From: Cytophagales bacterium
Lineage (GTDB): Bacteria > Bacteroidota > Bacteroidia > Cytophagales > Cyclobacteriaceae
Reading direction: 5' to 3'
Length of the DNA stretch: 64,000 nucleotides
NCBI GenBank assembly: GCA_017303795.1
Contig: JAFLBR010000005.1
Coordinates: 1 to 64,000, forward strand
In this document: positions 21,700 through 30,766 of the stretch, piece after piece
Position numbering within the stretch: the first letter of the stretch is position 1
Layout of the letters: every line of letters begins with the position of its first letter
Notes under the pieces: model-generated
The model's database searches: none
What the model saw: the letters and a program-made list of their open reading frames with translations, nothing else
What the model was told of the DNA's origin: nothing
Position numbers and translations under genes: made by a program

Positions 21700-21781
21700 G
21701 GGTAATGGGTTTGGGAATATCTTTAGATACTGCACTCAAACCAAAAAGTTGCATGGAAAGCGCAAATATTTACGAATGGTT

Positions 21782-22693
21782 TTAGTGTTGTTCGCTTCTG
21801 GCCATCTCCCAGCCGATTATGCTCTTTTTCCGAACACTTTCCCATCGGTACTCGCCTAGTATTCCATCTTTGCGGATTACCCGGTGGCAGGGAATAAGAT
21901 AAGCAATGTGGTTGGCACCCACAGCCGAACCCACCGCTTGCAATGCTTTTGGGTTGCCAATTTTTGTGGCAATGGTTTGATAGGTTGTAACATTACCTTC
22001 GGGTAACCGCAATAAGGCTTCCCAAACTTTAATCTGAAAGTTGGTGCCCTTTACGAAGAGATGAAGGCCCTCACCCCTGCCTGTCCGGCAGGCAGGCCGA
22101 CCTCGTTCCTCGGTCACCCCTCTCCCGCGGGAGAGGGGCAGGGGTGAGGTAAAAATTCTTTGGGCATACGCTTTAATCAATTCGCTATTCTCTCTGAATA
22201 TAGAATTGTTCCAATACGATTTCATTTCGTTGAGGTTCTCAAGCGCATCGCCATCAGTTTGAATGAATGAAAGCCAACACACACCGCGTTCGCTTACGCC
22301 CAGCAATGCTTCACCAAATCGCGTTTCCACAAATCCATATTGAATGGTAATACCACCACGTTGTTTGTACTCTTGTGGTGTTACTGCTTCCAGCGTGGTA
22401 AATAAATCGTACACGCGCGATTGGCTGGAGAGTCCGGCTGCATCTGCGGCATCGGCAAGCGTAGTTGTTTCCTTCAGTTTGGCTTTTAAAAAATCAACTG
22501 TTAAGTATTGTAAAAATCGTTTGGGACTAATACCGGCCCACTCCGTAAACATCCGTTGAAAATGAAAAGGTGAAACATGCACCTGTTCAGCAACTTCATC
22601 TAACTCAGGCTGGCGCTGAAAATTTTTTTCAAGGTATTCGATAGCTTGAGCAATGCGATTATAATTTAAGTCGGACTGAGTTTGCATGATCAT
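21782..22693 (-). CDS. Ada-like AraC / O6-methylguanine-DNA methyltransferase
   Basis: The product is about 303 aa and joins an AraC-type DNA-binding domain (residues 10-110, with VSPFHFQRMFTEWAGISPKRF) to a methylguanine-DNA methyltransferase domain with the acceptor Cys in IPCHRVIRKDG. It lacks the N-terminal zinc Ada domain of E. coli Ada. It repairs O6-alkylguanine by a suicide reaction and may regulate genes. Between the substrate-like N-lobe and the catalytic lobe (about residues 182-209) lies an in-frame insertion encoded by a DNA palindrome (22069-22149), rich in Arg and Gly and unlike the family. The start is ATG 22693 (or 22687); a TTG at 22747 is unlikely. Confidence 0.88.
   Translation of the reverse strand: MIMQTQSDLNYNRIAQAIEYLEKNFQRQPELDEVAEQVHVSPFHFQRMFTEWAGISPKRFLQYLTVDFLKAKLKETTTLADAADAAGLSSQSRVYDLFTTLEAVTPQEYKQRGGITIQYGFVETRFGEALLGVSERGVCWLSFIQTDGDALENLNEMKSYWNNSIFRENSELIKAYAQRIFTSPLPLSRGRGVTEERGRPACRTGRGEGLHLFVKGTNFQIKVWEALLRLPEGNVTTYQTIATKIGNPKALQAVGSAVGANHIAYLIPCHRVIRKDGILGEYRWESVRKKSIIGWEMARSEQH
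22069..22149. repeat. 81-bp palindromic repeat inserted in frame in ada-like gene
   Basis: Outer arms CCTCACCCCTGCC (22069-22081) and its exact complement (22137-22149) enclose two inner hairpins. One is an imperfect palindrome on CCTGCCTG at 22077-22097. The other is a perfect 22-bp palindrome at 22117-22138 centred on CCCGCGGG. The element is far GC-richer than the gene around it, and 81 bp is a multiple of three, so the frame is kept. Confidence 0.85.
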
Positions 22694-22894
22694 AAAACTA
22701 CTATTTTTTGGTGAGGCAAACCTCGCACAAAGCGGCTGGTGGTTCAACCCGTTTCTTGCTAGGTTTCGGTAAAGGTTTACAACCTTTTACTGCGATTAAA
22801 AAAGGTTGTCAATCTTGTGCGGTAAAGAAGGTCCTCAGCTTTTTGATCCGATCACTAAAACAATTAAATTTCATTTTCATAATCTTCATACTCC

Positions 22895-24604
22895 ATGAAC
22901 CTCAACCTCAAAGCCGAACAACAAAACACGTACGATGCCATTGTGGTAGGCACGGGCATAAGCGGTGGCTGGGCCGCTAAAGAACTCACCGAAAAAGGAT
23001 TAAAAACATTGGTGCTGGAACGCGGTCGCCCGGTTAAACATCAGGTCGATTATCCTACCATGAACAAAGACCCTTGGCAACTTCCGTTTGGCAACCGCCT
23101 TACACCCGATGATTTGAAATTAATTCCGGTACAACGCAGAACCGGCTGGATAAGTCAGGCTACCAAACACTGGTGGGTTAATGATTTAGAAAATCCCTAT
23201 ACAGAAGTAAAACCTTTCGATTGGATTCGCGGCTATCATGAAGGTGGGCGTTCTATCATGTGGGGTAAACAAACTTATCGGTTGTCTGATTTGGATTTTG
23301 AAGCGAATGCCAAAGAAGGTATTGGGGTGGATTGGCCCATTCGTTATAAAGATCTTGCACCGTGGTACGATCATGTGGAGAGTTACATTGGTGTAAGCGG
23401 TCGTGCAGAAGGCCTGGCTCATGTTCCGGATGGAAAGTTTCTTCCACCCATGGATTTGAATTGTGTGGAAGAAGTTTTTCGCGATAAAGTTGCTGCTAGT
23501 TTTGGTGGACGTAAAGTTACGATTGGTCGCGTGGCGCATCTTACTGCTCCGTTGCCACACGATCCATCGCGTGGCGTGTGTCAATCGCGTAACTTGTGCG
23601 ATAGAGGTTGTCCGTATGGTGCCTACTTTAGTAGCAACGCCTCTACACTTCCAGCTGCATCTAAAACCGGTAACATGACGTTGCGGCCACATTCTATTGT
23701 GCACTCTATTATTTACGATGAACAAAAAGGCAAAGCTGTTGGTGTGCGCGTGTTGGATGCTGAAACAAAAGAGGAGATAGAGTTCTTTGCAAAAATTATT
23801 TTTCTCAATGCATCTACATTGGGCAGCACACATATTTTGTTGAATTCAATTTCATCCCGTTTCCCGAATGGATTAGGCAATGGCAGCGATCAGTTAGGCC
23901 GCAATTTAATGGATCATCAATATCGGGCTGGTGCCGATGGTGCCATTGATGGTTTTGAAGATAAGTATTACATCGGGCGCAGACCCAATGGAATTTATAT
24001 TCCACGCTTCCGAAATGTGGGGAATGATAAGCGCACCGACTATCTGCGCGGCTTTGGGTATCAAGGTGCAGCGAGCCGACAAGAGTGGTCGCGTGGGGTA
24101 ATGGAGATGGCTTATGGTTCACAATTAAAAGAAGCATTGGAAACACCCGGCCCGTGGCGCATGGGTATCACGGGTTTTGGTGAGTGTTTGCCGTATCAGG
24201 AAAATCGGGTAACACTTAATGCAGAGAAGAAAGATGTGTATGGCTTGCCGACATTAACCATAGATGCCGAATGGAAGCAGAATGAAAAAACTATGCGTGA
24301 AGATATGAAGGCTTGTGCTGCCGAAATGTTGGAGGCGGCTGGCTTTAAGAATATATCGATGTTTGATGCACCGAATAACATCGGGCAGGGCATTCATGAA
24401 ATGGGAACGGCCCGTATGGGTAAAGATGCGAAGACATCGGTGCTTAATAAATGGAATCAGGTACACGAAGCGCCCAATGTGTTTGTTACCGATGGTGCCG
24501 CCATGACATCTTCTGCCTGCCAGAATCCATCGCTAACCTACATGGCACTTACCGCACGCGCAGCGGACTACGCAGTTAAAGAATTAAATAAACAAAATCT
24601 GTAA
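22895..24604 (+). CDS. GMC family oxidoreductase
   Basis: The 569-aa flavoprotein opens with the FAD dinucleotide-binding motif AIVVGTGISGGWAAKEL. It contains RSIMWGKQTYR and CDRGCPYGAY, and closes with the GMC C-terminal block HEMGTARMG and ACQNPSLTYMALTARAADY. It should oxidise an alcohol or sugar (gluconate 2-dehydrogenase large-subunit type). There is no export signal in it, but the next gene encodes a probable exported gluconate 2-dehydrogenase subunit 3-like partner 5 bp downstream, so a two-gene operon and a complex are likely. The upstream gap holds three copies of AAAGGTT/AACCTTT around 22771-22810. Confidence 0.9.
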   Translation: MNLNLKAEQQNTYDAIVVGTGISGGWAAKELTEKGLKTLVLERGRPVKHQVDYPTMNKDPWQLPFGNRLTPDDLKLIPVQRRTGWISQATKHWWVNDLENPYTEVKPFDWIRGYHEGGRSIMWGKQTYRLSDLDFEANAKEGIGVDWPIRYKDLAPWYDHVESYIGVSGRAEGLAHVPDGKFLPPMDLNCVEEVFRDKVAASFGGRKVTIGRVAHLTAPLPHDPSRGVCQSRNLCDRGCPYGAYFSSNASTLPAASKTGNMTLRPHSIVHSIIYDEQKGKAVGVRVLDAETKEEIEFFAKIIFLNASTLGSTHILLNSISSRFPNGLGNGSDQLGRNLMDHQYRAGADGAIDGFEDKYYIGRRPNGIYIPRFRNVGNDKRTDYLRGFGYQGAASRQEWSRGVMEMAYGSQLKEALETPGPWRMGITGFGECLPYQENRVTLNAEKKDVYGLPTLTIDAEWKQNEKTMREDMKACAAEMLEAAGFKNISMFDAPNNIGQGIHEMGTARMGKDAKTSVLNKWNQVHEAPNVFVTDGAAMTSSACQNPSLTYMALTARAADYAVKELNKQNL

Positions 24605-24609
24605 TCATT

Positions 24610-25212
24610 ATGGATAGGAGAGAAGCGATACAACGTGCCGGACTTATTTTAGGCTATGCTATTACCGGCCCAACATTAGCGGGAGTGTTAAGTGGATGCA
24701 AAGCCACACCGCAGGCAGGTTTTGTGCCGGTATTTTTTTCAAGCGAACAAAGTGTGTTGATTGAAACACTGGCTGAAATTATAATTCCAAAAACCGATAC
24801 ACCCGGAGCGAAGGAAGCGGGTGTGCCGCAGTTTATGGATACGCTGATAGCGAATGTCTATACCAAAGAACAGCAGGAAAAATTTATTGCCGACTTGAAT
24901 GCCTTTGATGCTGATGCGAAAGCGACATTGGGAAATTCTTTTATTGAGTGTAGTGCCGAAGAGCAACTGCAACATTTTAAAAAGCATCATACCAAAGCAA
25001 TAAGCGATGCTACCGGTGGCGGCCCAACCGGTTGGTGGAATGCCGGTACCGGCAGCGATAAACCTTTTGTGTTGAAGGTAAAAGAGTTGGTGTTGGTAGG
25101 CTACTTCACCAGCGAACCCGGAGCTACACAAGTACTACAATACAATCCTGTGCCTGGTCCGTTTAAAGGCTGTGTGCCATATGCGGAAGTTGGAAAGGCG
25201 TGGGCGACTTGA
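24610..25212 (+). CDS. gluconate 2-dehydrogenase subunit 3 family protein
   Basis: The 200-aa product has an N-terminal export signal with twin Arg (MDRREAIQRAG) and a possible lipobox (LSGC, Cys about residue 30). The subunit 3 core follows: ETLAEIIIPKTDTPGAKEAGV near residues 55-75 and the C-terminal GYFTSEPGATQVLQY. The twin Arg suggests Tat export, which would carry the flavin-loaded GMC partner across the membrane with it. Such pairs transfer electrons from sugar oxidation to the respiratory chain; a cytochrome subunit is not seen here. Confidence 0.88.
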   Translation: MDRREAIQRAGLILGYAITGPTLAGVLSGCKATPQAGFVPVFFSSEQSVLIETLAEIIIPKTDTPGAKEAGVPQFMDTLIANVYTKEQQEKFIADLNAFDADAKATLGNSFIECSAEEQLQHFKKHHTKAISDATGGGPTGWWNAGTGSDKPFVLKVKELVLVGYFTSEPGATQVLQYNPVPGPFKGCVPYAEVGKAWAT

Positions 25213-25221
25213 TTTATAACT

Positions 25222-25767
25222 ATGAAGAATTACATTCTATTAACTTCAATTATTTGCTTGTTGCTTGGTTGTAGCATCAAAAAATCGAATAAAATTAAAT
25301 TTGAATGTAATCCGTCATTTGATTTTGATGAAGTTGAATATGTAAGGACCAACTCAGCAGATAGTGTTCTAAGTCTAATTTGGGATAAGCCAGATGAGTC
25401 AATTTCAAAAAATGATCAACTCACTCTTGATATTCTTAGTGGTGAAGAACCAGGGACGGTAGAGAATTTAAAAATTCTTAATTCACTGGGACAAATGGGT
25501 TTTGAAAGAGTAATGTTTGAAGATTTTAAATATGATAACCTTCGAACTTTCTTTTGTAGGAAAGAGAAAAGTTTAGTGCAAGCCAAATTTTGTATACCTG
25601 TCTACAGAGATATTCTGATTTTTAAGAAGAATGAGAAAATTGTCGGTTTTGCGAAGATTTGCTTTGATTGTGATCAGGCATATGTGGGCGGCACAGGTAA
25701 TAACTTTGGAAGATATTTTATTGATTTCGAGTTAATGAAAAAAATACTTCATAATGATGATTTATAA
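25222..25767 (+). CDS. hypothetical lipoprotein
   Basis: The 181-aa product has a lipoprotein signal (MKNYILLTSIICLLLGC, Cys17) and a mature part without a family I recognise. Several Cys pairs are present in the C-terminal half (about residues 112-155, including FCRKEK, KFCIPVYRD and CFDCD). It lies 9 bp after the GMC subunit gene and 3 bp before the next gene, but its base composition is AT-richer than theirs, so it might be a later insertion into the operon. Confidence 0.6.
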   Translation: MKNYILLTSIICLLLGCSIKKSNKIKFECNPSFDFDEVEYVRTNSADSVLSLIWDKPDESISKNDQLTLDILSGEEPGTVENLKILNSLGQMGFERVMFEDFKYDNLRTFFCRKEKSLVQAKFCIPVYRDILIFKKNEKIVGFAKICFDCDQAYVGGTGNNFGRYFIDFELMKKILHNDDL

Positions 25768-25770
25768 GGT

Positions 25771-27361
25771 ATGAGAGAATGTTGTATAGTATGCTTATTT
25801 TTCTGTCACGTAACATTGTATTCCCAACCCTATCAACTCACCACCCGCTGGGGTGAAGAGATTAAGGCCAACAGGCGCACTACGCTCAATGATATTATCG
25901 GGAGTGATGAAACCGGCTTTTATGCCATCCGCACAAGGGCTTCCATGTTTCTCGATTTTACATTTACTTTAGAACATTACGGAAACGATCTTCGGCCAAT
26001 CAAGTCAGTTGAGATGGAGTTGGTTACCAATGGCCGGCAGCGGGTAGGCGAGTTTACCGTGTTTGCCAACAACGAGATTTATATTTTTTCATCGTATGCC
26101 GATCCACAAACCCGCATCAACGATCTGTTTGTGCAGCAAGTAGATAAAAAGACTTTGCAGTTGAGTGCTCCGGTATCTATCGCTAAAATTGATTTCAACG
26201 GGCAGAAGCGCAGAAATGATGGCGTCTTCGACTTCAGGCTTTCGCGCGATAAATCAAAGTTGCTCATCTATTCCAAACTTCCATTCGAAAAGAATGAACC
26301 AGAGAAGTTTGAATTATTGGTTTTGGATAAAGCCATGAAGCCGATCTGGCAAAAACAGATTACCATTCCATACAAAGATCAATTATTTGATCTGGAATCG
26401 ATGCGGGTAAGCAACGATGGCGATGTACACCTGTTAGGTCTGGTGTATAAAGATAAGCGCACGGAGATACGGAAAGGTGCGGCCAATTATAGTTTCGAGT
26501 TACTGAGTTATTACGACAAAGGCGCACGCGAAGCACGAACGCCACTAAAGTTTAACCGGCAAGTTTATTACCGATATGCAAATTGGTATTCTCGATAATA
26601 AAGATATTGTGTGCGCGGGCTTCTATTCCGAAACCGGAACCTTAACCATTAAAGGAACTTACTTTTTAAAGTTGAATGCAAACACACGCACGGTGGTAGT
26701 AAATTCATCCAAAGAGTTTGATCTGGATTTCATAGCACAAAACCTGACCGAACGCGAAGCCCGGAAAGTTGGCCGGAAAGCAGCGAACGATAAAGATGTA
26801 GAGTTGTTTCAGTTTCGGTTAGATCAGTTGGTGGTAGATAATGTGGGTGGTGTGTTTTTAGTAGGCGAACAATTTTTTGTAAGACAAGTAGTAACAACCA
26901 TGCGCAATCCAACCACAGGCGCGGTAACTACGCGTACCGATAACTATTATTTTTATAACGATATCATTGCCATTCGCATTGGTGCTGATGGTGAAATATT
27001 ATGGTCGCAGAAAATCCCTAAACGCCAAAAGTCTGTGAACGATGGCGGAGCAAATTCTTCTTATACGTTTGGTGTTCGCAACGGACAATTACTTTTTGTT
27101 TATAACGACTCAGTAGAAAATCTGAATTACACCGGCAAAGGCCCTGTTGCGCGGGCTGAGTTGAATTCAGCAAATGGCGTTGTGATGTTGTATGCGGTAA
27201 GTGGCTCAGGCGAAGTAAAAAGACAACCGGTATTTGGTGCGAAGGAAGTGAATGTAATTATCAGACCAAAAGTGTGCGAACAGATTTCGTCAAGCGAATT
27301 TGTGTTGTTTGGCCAACGGGCTAAAAAACAACAGTTCGCGATTTTGAATATTAAGGATTGA
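25771..27361 (+). pseudogene. secreted hypothetical protein, frameshifted
   Basis: Two overlapping frames (25771-26598 and 26576-27361) together encode one protein of about 530 aa with a signal peptide (cleavage near YSQ). Deleting one base from the TTT at 26551-26553 joins them as LKLTGKFITDMQIGILDN, a smooth continuation. The mature part is rich in beta strands and in short blocks ending in KLN or RDK, perhaps a propeller fold, but I do not recognise a family. It is the second of two same-strand genes after the GMC operon. The insertion is real or a sequencing error; without repair only the first half with 10 foreign residues is made. Confidence 0.75.
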
Positions 27362-27439
27362 TATCAGGCGTCAAGATGCTATAACTTTAAGAGCCGTCAT
27401 ACGCCTCTACTTGTTAAGTTTGTGTAACATTATCAATTA

Positions 27440-28168
27440 CTACTTTTTCTTATTCTTCTTCTCGGGCTTCGGTACCTCCAACAGTTTCGCTACTTCTTCA
27501 TCGCCTTGCAGATTGTTCATTTGATTTAAGATCCACGAAGTGCGTCTGGCTACATAGGGTGAGGCTGGTTCTGCTTTGTATTTTTTAGGATTGGGTAACA
27601 CGGCCGCAATGCGAGCAGATTCGGTGCGGGTAAGTTTGCTGGCGGGTTTCTTAAAATATTTCTGCGCGGCTGCTTCCACACCAAAAATGCCGGTACCCAT
27701 TTCCGATACGTTCAAATACATTTCGAGAATACGTTCTTTACTCCACAACAATTCAATCATAAACGTAAAATAGACTTCCAATCCTTTGCGGAACCAACTT
27801 CGGCCTTGCCATAGAAATACATTCTTGGCTACCTGCTGACTAATGGTGGAGGCTCCGCGCACGCGTTTACTTTTTTTGTTGCTCTCCAATGCTTTTTTAA
27901 TACTCTTAATATCAAACCCATTATGATCGGGAAACAACTGATCTTCTGATGCCATAACCGCTAACCGGATGTTGGGCGACATATTTTCGAAATCAACATA
28001 GTCGCGTTTTAGTCCGTGGCCTTGTACCCAGTTGCTAAGTTGGGTGATTGTAATGGGCGGATTAGCCCAACGTAACGCAATAATGTAAACCAGTTGCAAC
28101 ACAAAAATCCAAAGCGCAATCCGCTTCAGTTTTTTCCAGAGCCGGTTTAAAAGATTATTTTTAGACAT
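27440..28168 (-). CDS. mtgA: monofunctional peptidoglycan glycosyltransferase (GT51)
   Basis: The product is 242 aa from ATG 28168. An N-terminal membrane anchor (about residues 18-38) is followed by a GT51 domain with the catalytic-Glu motif ASEDQLFPDHNGFD, then GASTISQQVAKNVFLW, the family block ILEMYLNVSEMGTGIFGVEAAAQ, and a basic C-terminus. It polymerises lipid II into glycan strands at the inner membrane and has no transpeptidase domain. A GTG at 28180 would add four residues. The neighbouring thioesterase gene is divergent. Confidence 0.93.
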   Translation of the reverse strand: MSKNNLLNRLWKKLKRIALWIFVLQLVYIIALRWANPPITITQLSNWVQGHGLKRDYVDFENMSPNIRLAVMASEDQLFPDHNGFDIKSIKKALESNKKSKRVRGASTISQQVAKNVFLWQGRSWFRKGLEVYFTFMIELLWSKERILEMYLNVSEMGTGIFGVEAAAQKYFKKPASKLTRTESARIAAVLPNPKKYKAEPASPYVARRTSWILNQMNNLQGDEEVAKLLEVPKPEKKNKKK

Positions 28169-28194
28169 TGGATTTACCACAGCAAATTAGCAAC

Positions 28195-28624
28195 ATGGCG
28201 CGAGTTGAGTTAACCCTTCCCGATAAATTTATTTTTCGAAACGCAATTAACTGTGCGGGCCTCTGATCTTAACTATGGAAACCATGTGGGCAACGACCGG
28301 ATACTTACCCTGATGCAGGAAGCCCGGGTGCTATTTTATCAAAGTCTTGGGTTTAAAAACGAAATGAGTTTTGAGGGTAGTATTGGCCATGTAATAGCTG
28401 ATGCGGTTGTAGTTTATAAATCCGAAGCATTTTTAGCCGATGCACTGAGAATTGAAATTGCTATTGCTGATCTAAGCAAATATGGATTTGATGTTTATTA
28501 CCGCATCACCAATCAACATAACAAAGAAGTAGCGCGTGGCAAAACCGGTGTGGTGTGTTTTGATTTCGAAAAACGCAAAGTAGCTCCGGTGCCGGGTAAG
28601 TTGCTGGAAAAATTAAACACTTAG
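28195..28624 (+). pseudogene. acyl-CoA thioesterase (4HBT/hotdog), frameshifted near the start
   Basis: The main frame opens at GTG 28253 with RASDLNYGNHVGNDRILTLMQEARVLF, a hotdog thioesterase pattern (YbgC/FadM-like). The expected N-terminus lies upstream in another frame, from ATG 28195: MARVELTLPDKFIFRNAIN. Removing one T at 28252 yields FRNAINVRASDLNYG, which fits the family block FxxxIPVRxTDLNYGGHxGND. So either one base was inserted or the sequence is wrong. Reinitiation at GTG 28253 could still give a product lacking the first strand. The repaired length would be about 142 aa, normal for the family. Confidence 0.8.
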
Positions 28625-28690
28625 CTATGTCTTCTATATGCCTATGTTGTTAGAAAAAATTAAACACATAGAAACATAATACACATAGAA

Positions 28691-29524
28691 TCAATGCAAC
28701 GATTTCAAAAACTCCAAACTCTGCGGAATCTGTTGTACCGACCGCAAAGATTCATCTTCAATAAAAAAATGTTTAACGCCATACTTCTTTGCTACTTTCA
28801 TGATGGCTTCAATGCCTACATCGCCCTGGCCTAATACCACATTGGTCTCCACATCGGCATGCCCGTTTTGATTTCCTTCGGTGCCCGCCTTGCGATCTTT
28901 CAAGTGCATAAGCGGAAACCGGTTTTTATATTTCTTCAGAATTTTTACAGGGTCTTGTCCCGGATGTTTAATCCAGAATACATCCATTTCAAAATTTACA
29001 TACTTGGGATCAAGTTTAGCCATCATTAAATCAAACAATGTTCCTTTTCCATTCGGCCGAAACTCGTAGCCGTGTGGATGGTAACAAAATGAAATTCCTT
29101 GCTCGGCCAGAATTTTTCCAGCCGTATTAAACACATGAATGGCATTTTCAGTATCTGCTAATGTAAAGTTATCGCCATGGTGTGGAATCCAATAACATAC
29201 CACATACGTAACACCAAATGCTTTTGCGCGTTGGGCTACAGCCATCGGTTCTTTTTCCAACTCAGCAAAGTCGGCCCCAATGGCTATCAGCTTTAATCCG
29301 GTGTTTTTGCTGAGTGTATTAAATTCTTCAACCGTCATACCATACGTACCGCCACCTTCAATTTCGGTAATGCCCCAGCTTTTAACTTGCTTAAGCGTTC
29401 CGGGAACATCTTTTGGAATTTCGTTACGCAGACTATAAAGTTGCAATCCGATTTCCTGTGCGGAGGTAAGGGTAGAGGTTAATGCAACCAGCAGCAACCA
29501 TCTGAAATTTAAAAGGCTCTTCAT
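28691..29524 (-). CDS. secreted sugar phosphate isomerase/epimerase-like TIM barrel
   Basis: The 277-aa product has a signal peptide (MKSLLNFRWLLLVALTSTLTSAQ) and a xylose-isomerase-like TIM barrel. Visible are IGLQLYSLRNEI at strand 1, IGADFAEL, CYHPHGYEF (metal His), NFEMDVFWIKHPG (metal Glu/Asp) and FFIEDESL at the last strand. Members of this group act on sugars or inositols, often in the periplasm of Bacteroidota. It follows leuA on the same strand but is unlikely to belong to leucine synthesis. Confidence 0.85.
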   Translation of the reverse strand: MKSLLNFRWLLLVALTSTLTSAQEIGLQLYSLRNEIPKDVPGTLKQVKSWGITEIEGGGTYGMTVEEFNTLSKNTGLKLIAIGADFAELEKEPMAVAQRAKAFGVTYVVCYWIPHHGDNFTLADTENAIHVFNTAGKILAEQGISFCYHPHGYEFRPNGKGTLFDLMMAKLDPKYVNFEMDVFWIKHPGQDPVKILKKYKNRFPLMHLKDRKAGTEGNQNGHADVETNVVLGQGDVGIEAIMKVAKKYGVKHFFIEDESLRSVQQIPQSLEFLKSLH

Positions 29525-29570
29525 AGAGTGAATCTACAAAAAGCCTTTTGATTTTGAATAGAATTTTTTC

Positions 29571-30734
29571 TTATGGTTTATCGAGTACCGGCATGCTGGA
29601 AACAAGTACCTGTAAATCATCATCGTTTACTTCTTTCTTCTCGTCAGCCACTACCAGGAAACTTTCATACACGGCATTCAGATCTTCGCCTGCCACACTG
29701 TAACCCAAAAGTTCAAGCCTGTGTTTCAATGCCGCCCGACCACTGCGCGCGGTAAGCAAAATAGAAGATGACGGCACGCCTACATCCGATGGGTTGATGA
29801 TCTCATAATTCTCAGCATGCTTTAGGAAACCATCCTGATGAATGCCCGATGAATGTGAGAACGCATTTTTCCCCACAATAGCTTTGTTTGGTTGTATCGG
29901 CATCCGCATCATGGTTGAAACCAGATGACTGATTTCAAAAATTCTTTCAGACTTGATGTTGGTGTACAGATTCAGGTCTTTATGAACTTTCAAGGTCATG
30001 GCAACTTCTTCCAACGAAGTATTGCCGGCACGTTCGCCAATACCATTAATGGTTACTTCGGCCTGGCGCGCTCCGTTAATCAGTCCGGAAATGGTGTTAG
30101 CGGTAGCCATACCTAAATCATTATGACAATGAACTGAAAGAATAGCCTTATCAATATTCTTCACGTTCTCCATCAAATACTGAATGCGTTTGCCATACAA
30201 ATGAGGTAAGCAATAGCCCGTAGTATCGGGAATGTTTACTACATCGGCACCGGCAGCAATAACAGCTTCGGTAAGTTGTGCCAGAAACTTTAAGTCAGCG
30301 CGACCGGCATCTTCGGCATAGAACTCAACTTCGTAACCTTTTTCTTTTGCGTATTTGGTTGCCCACACGCCTTGCTCTAATACTTGCTCGCGCGAACTTC
30401 TGAATTTATGTTTGATGTGAACATCGCTTGAACCAATACCCGTATGAATGCGACCTTGTTTGGCATGGCGCAACGCTTCAGCAGCTACATCAATATCTTC
30501 TTTCTTTGAGCGGGTTAGTCCGCAAACAATAGTAGTTTTTAAAGCTTTGGAGATTTCAACCACCGATAAAAAATCACCGGGACTTGAAATCGGAAAACCG
30601 GCTTCGATTACATCCACACCGAGAGCTTCGAGTTCGCGGGCAATAATAACTTTCTCTTCCGTTCTTAATTGACAGCCGGGCACCTGTTCGCCATCGCGAA
30701 GCGTGGTATCGAAGATTTGAATTTTGTTACTCAT
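29571..30734 (-). CDS. leuA: 2-isopropylmalate synthase, short form
   Basis: First committed step of leucine synthesis: acetyl-CoA plus 2-oxoisovalerate gives 2-isopropylmalate. The product shows the active-site block [12 protein letters not shown], the metal ligands in [14 protein letters not shown], and [15 protein letters not shown]. At 387 aa it stops after the catalytic and linker domains and lacks the C-terminal leucine-binding allosteric domain of the usual 500-aa enzyme. So classical feedback inhibition by leucine through that domain is not possible. It could also be a homocitrate or methylthioalkylmalate-type relative, but the leuBDC neighbours support the leucine role. Confidence 0.93.
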   Translation of the reverse strand: MSNKIQIFDTTLRDGEQVPGCQLRTEEKVIIARELEALGVDVIEAGFPISSPGDFLSVVEISKALKTTIVCGLTRSKKEDIDVAAEALRHAKQGRIHTGIGSSDVHIKHKFRSSREQVLEQGVWATKYAKEKGYEVEFYAEDAGRADLKFLAQLTEAVIAAGADVVNIPDTTGYCLPHLYGKRIQYLMENVKNIDKAILSVHCHNDLGMATANTISGLINGARQAEVTINGIGERAGNTSLEEVAMTLKVHKDLNLYTNIKSERIFEISHLVSTMMRMPIQPNKAIVGKNAFSHSSGIHQDGFLKHAENYEIINPSDVGVPSSSILLTARSGRAALKHRLELLGYSVAGEDLNAVYESFLVVADEKKEVNDDDLQVLVSSMPVLDKP

Positions 30735-30745
30735 GGTTTTGAATC

Positions 30746-30766
30746 GTTACTGGTTACTGGCAACTT
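30746..30766. repeat. heptad repeat crossing the leuB stop codon
   Basis: Three units of the type GTTACTG start just inside the leuB-leuA spacer and run into the leuB 3' end, where they encode the last residues (ASNQ) and the stop. Confidence 0.65.

Noticed and set aside
23186..23833. 215-codon frame antisense to the GMC oxidoreductase gene
   Set aside because: Shadow of a strongly coding frame on the other strand.
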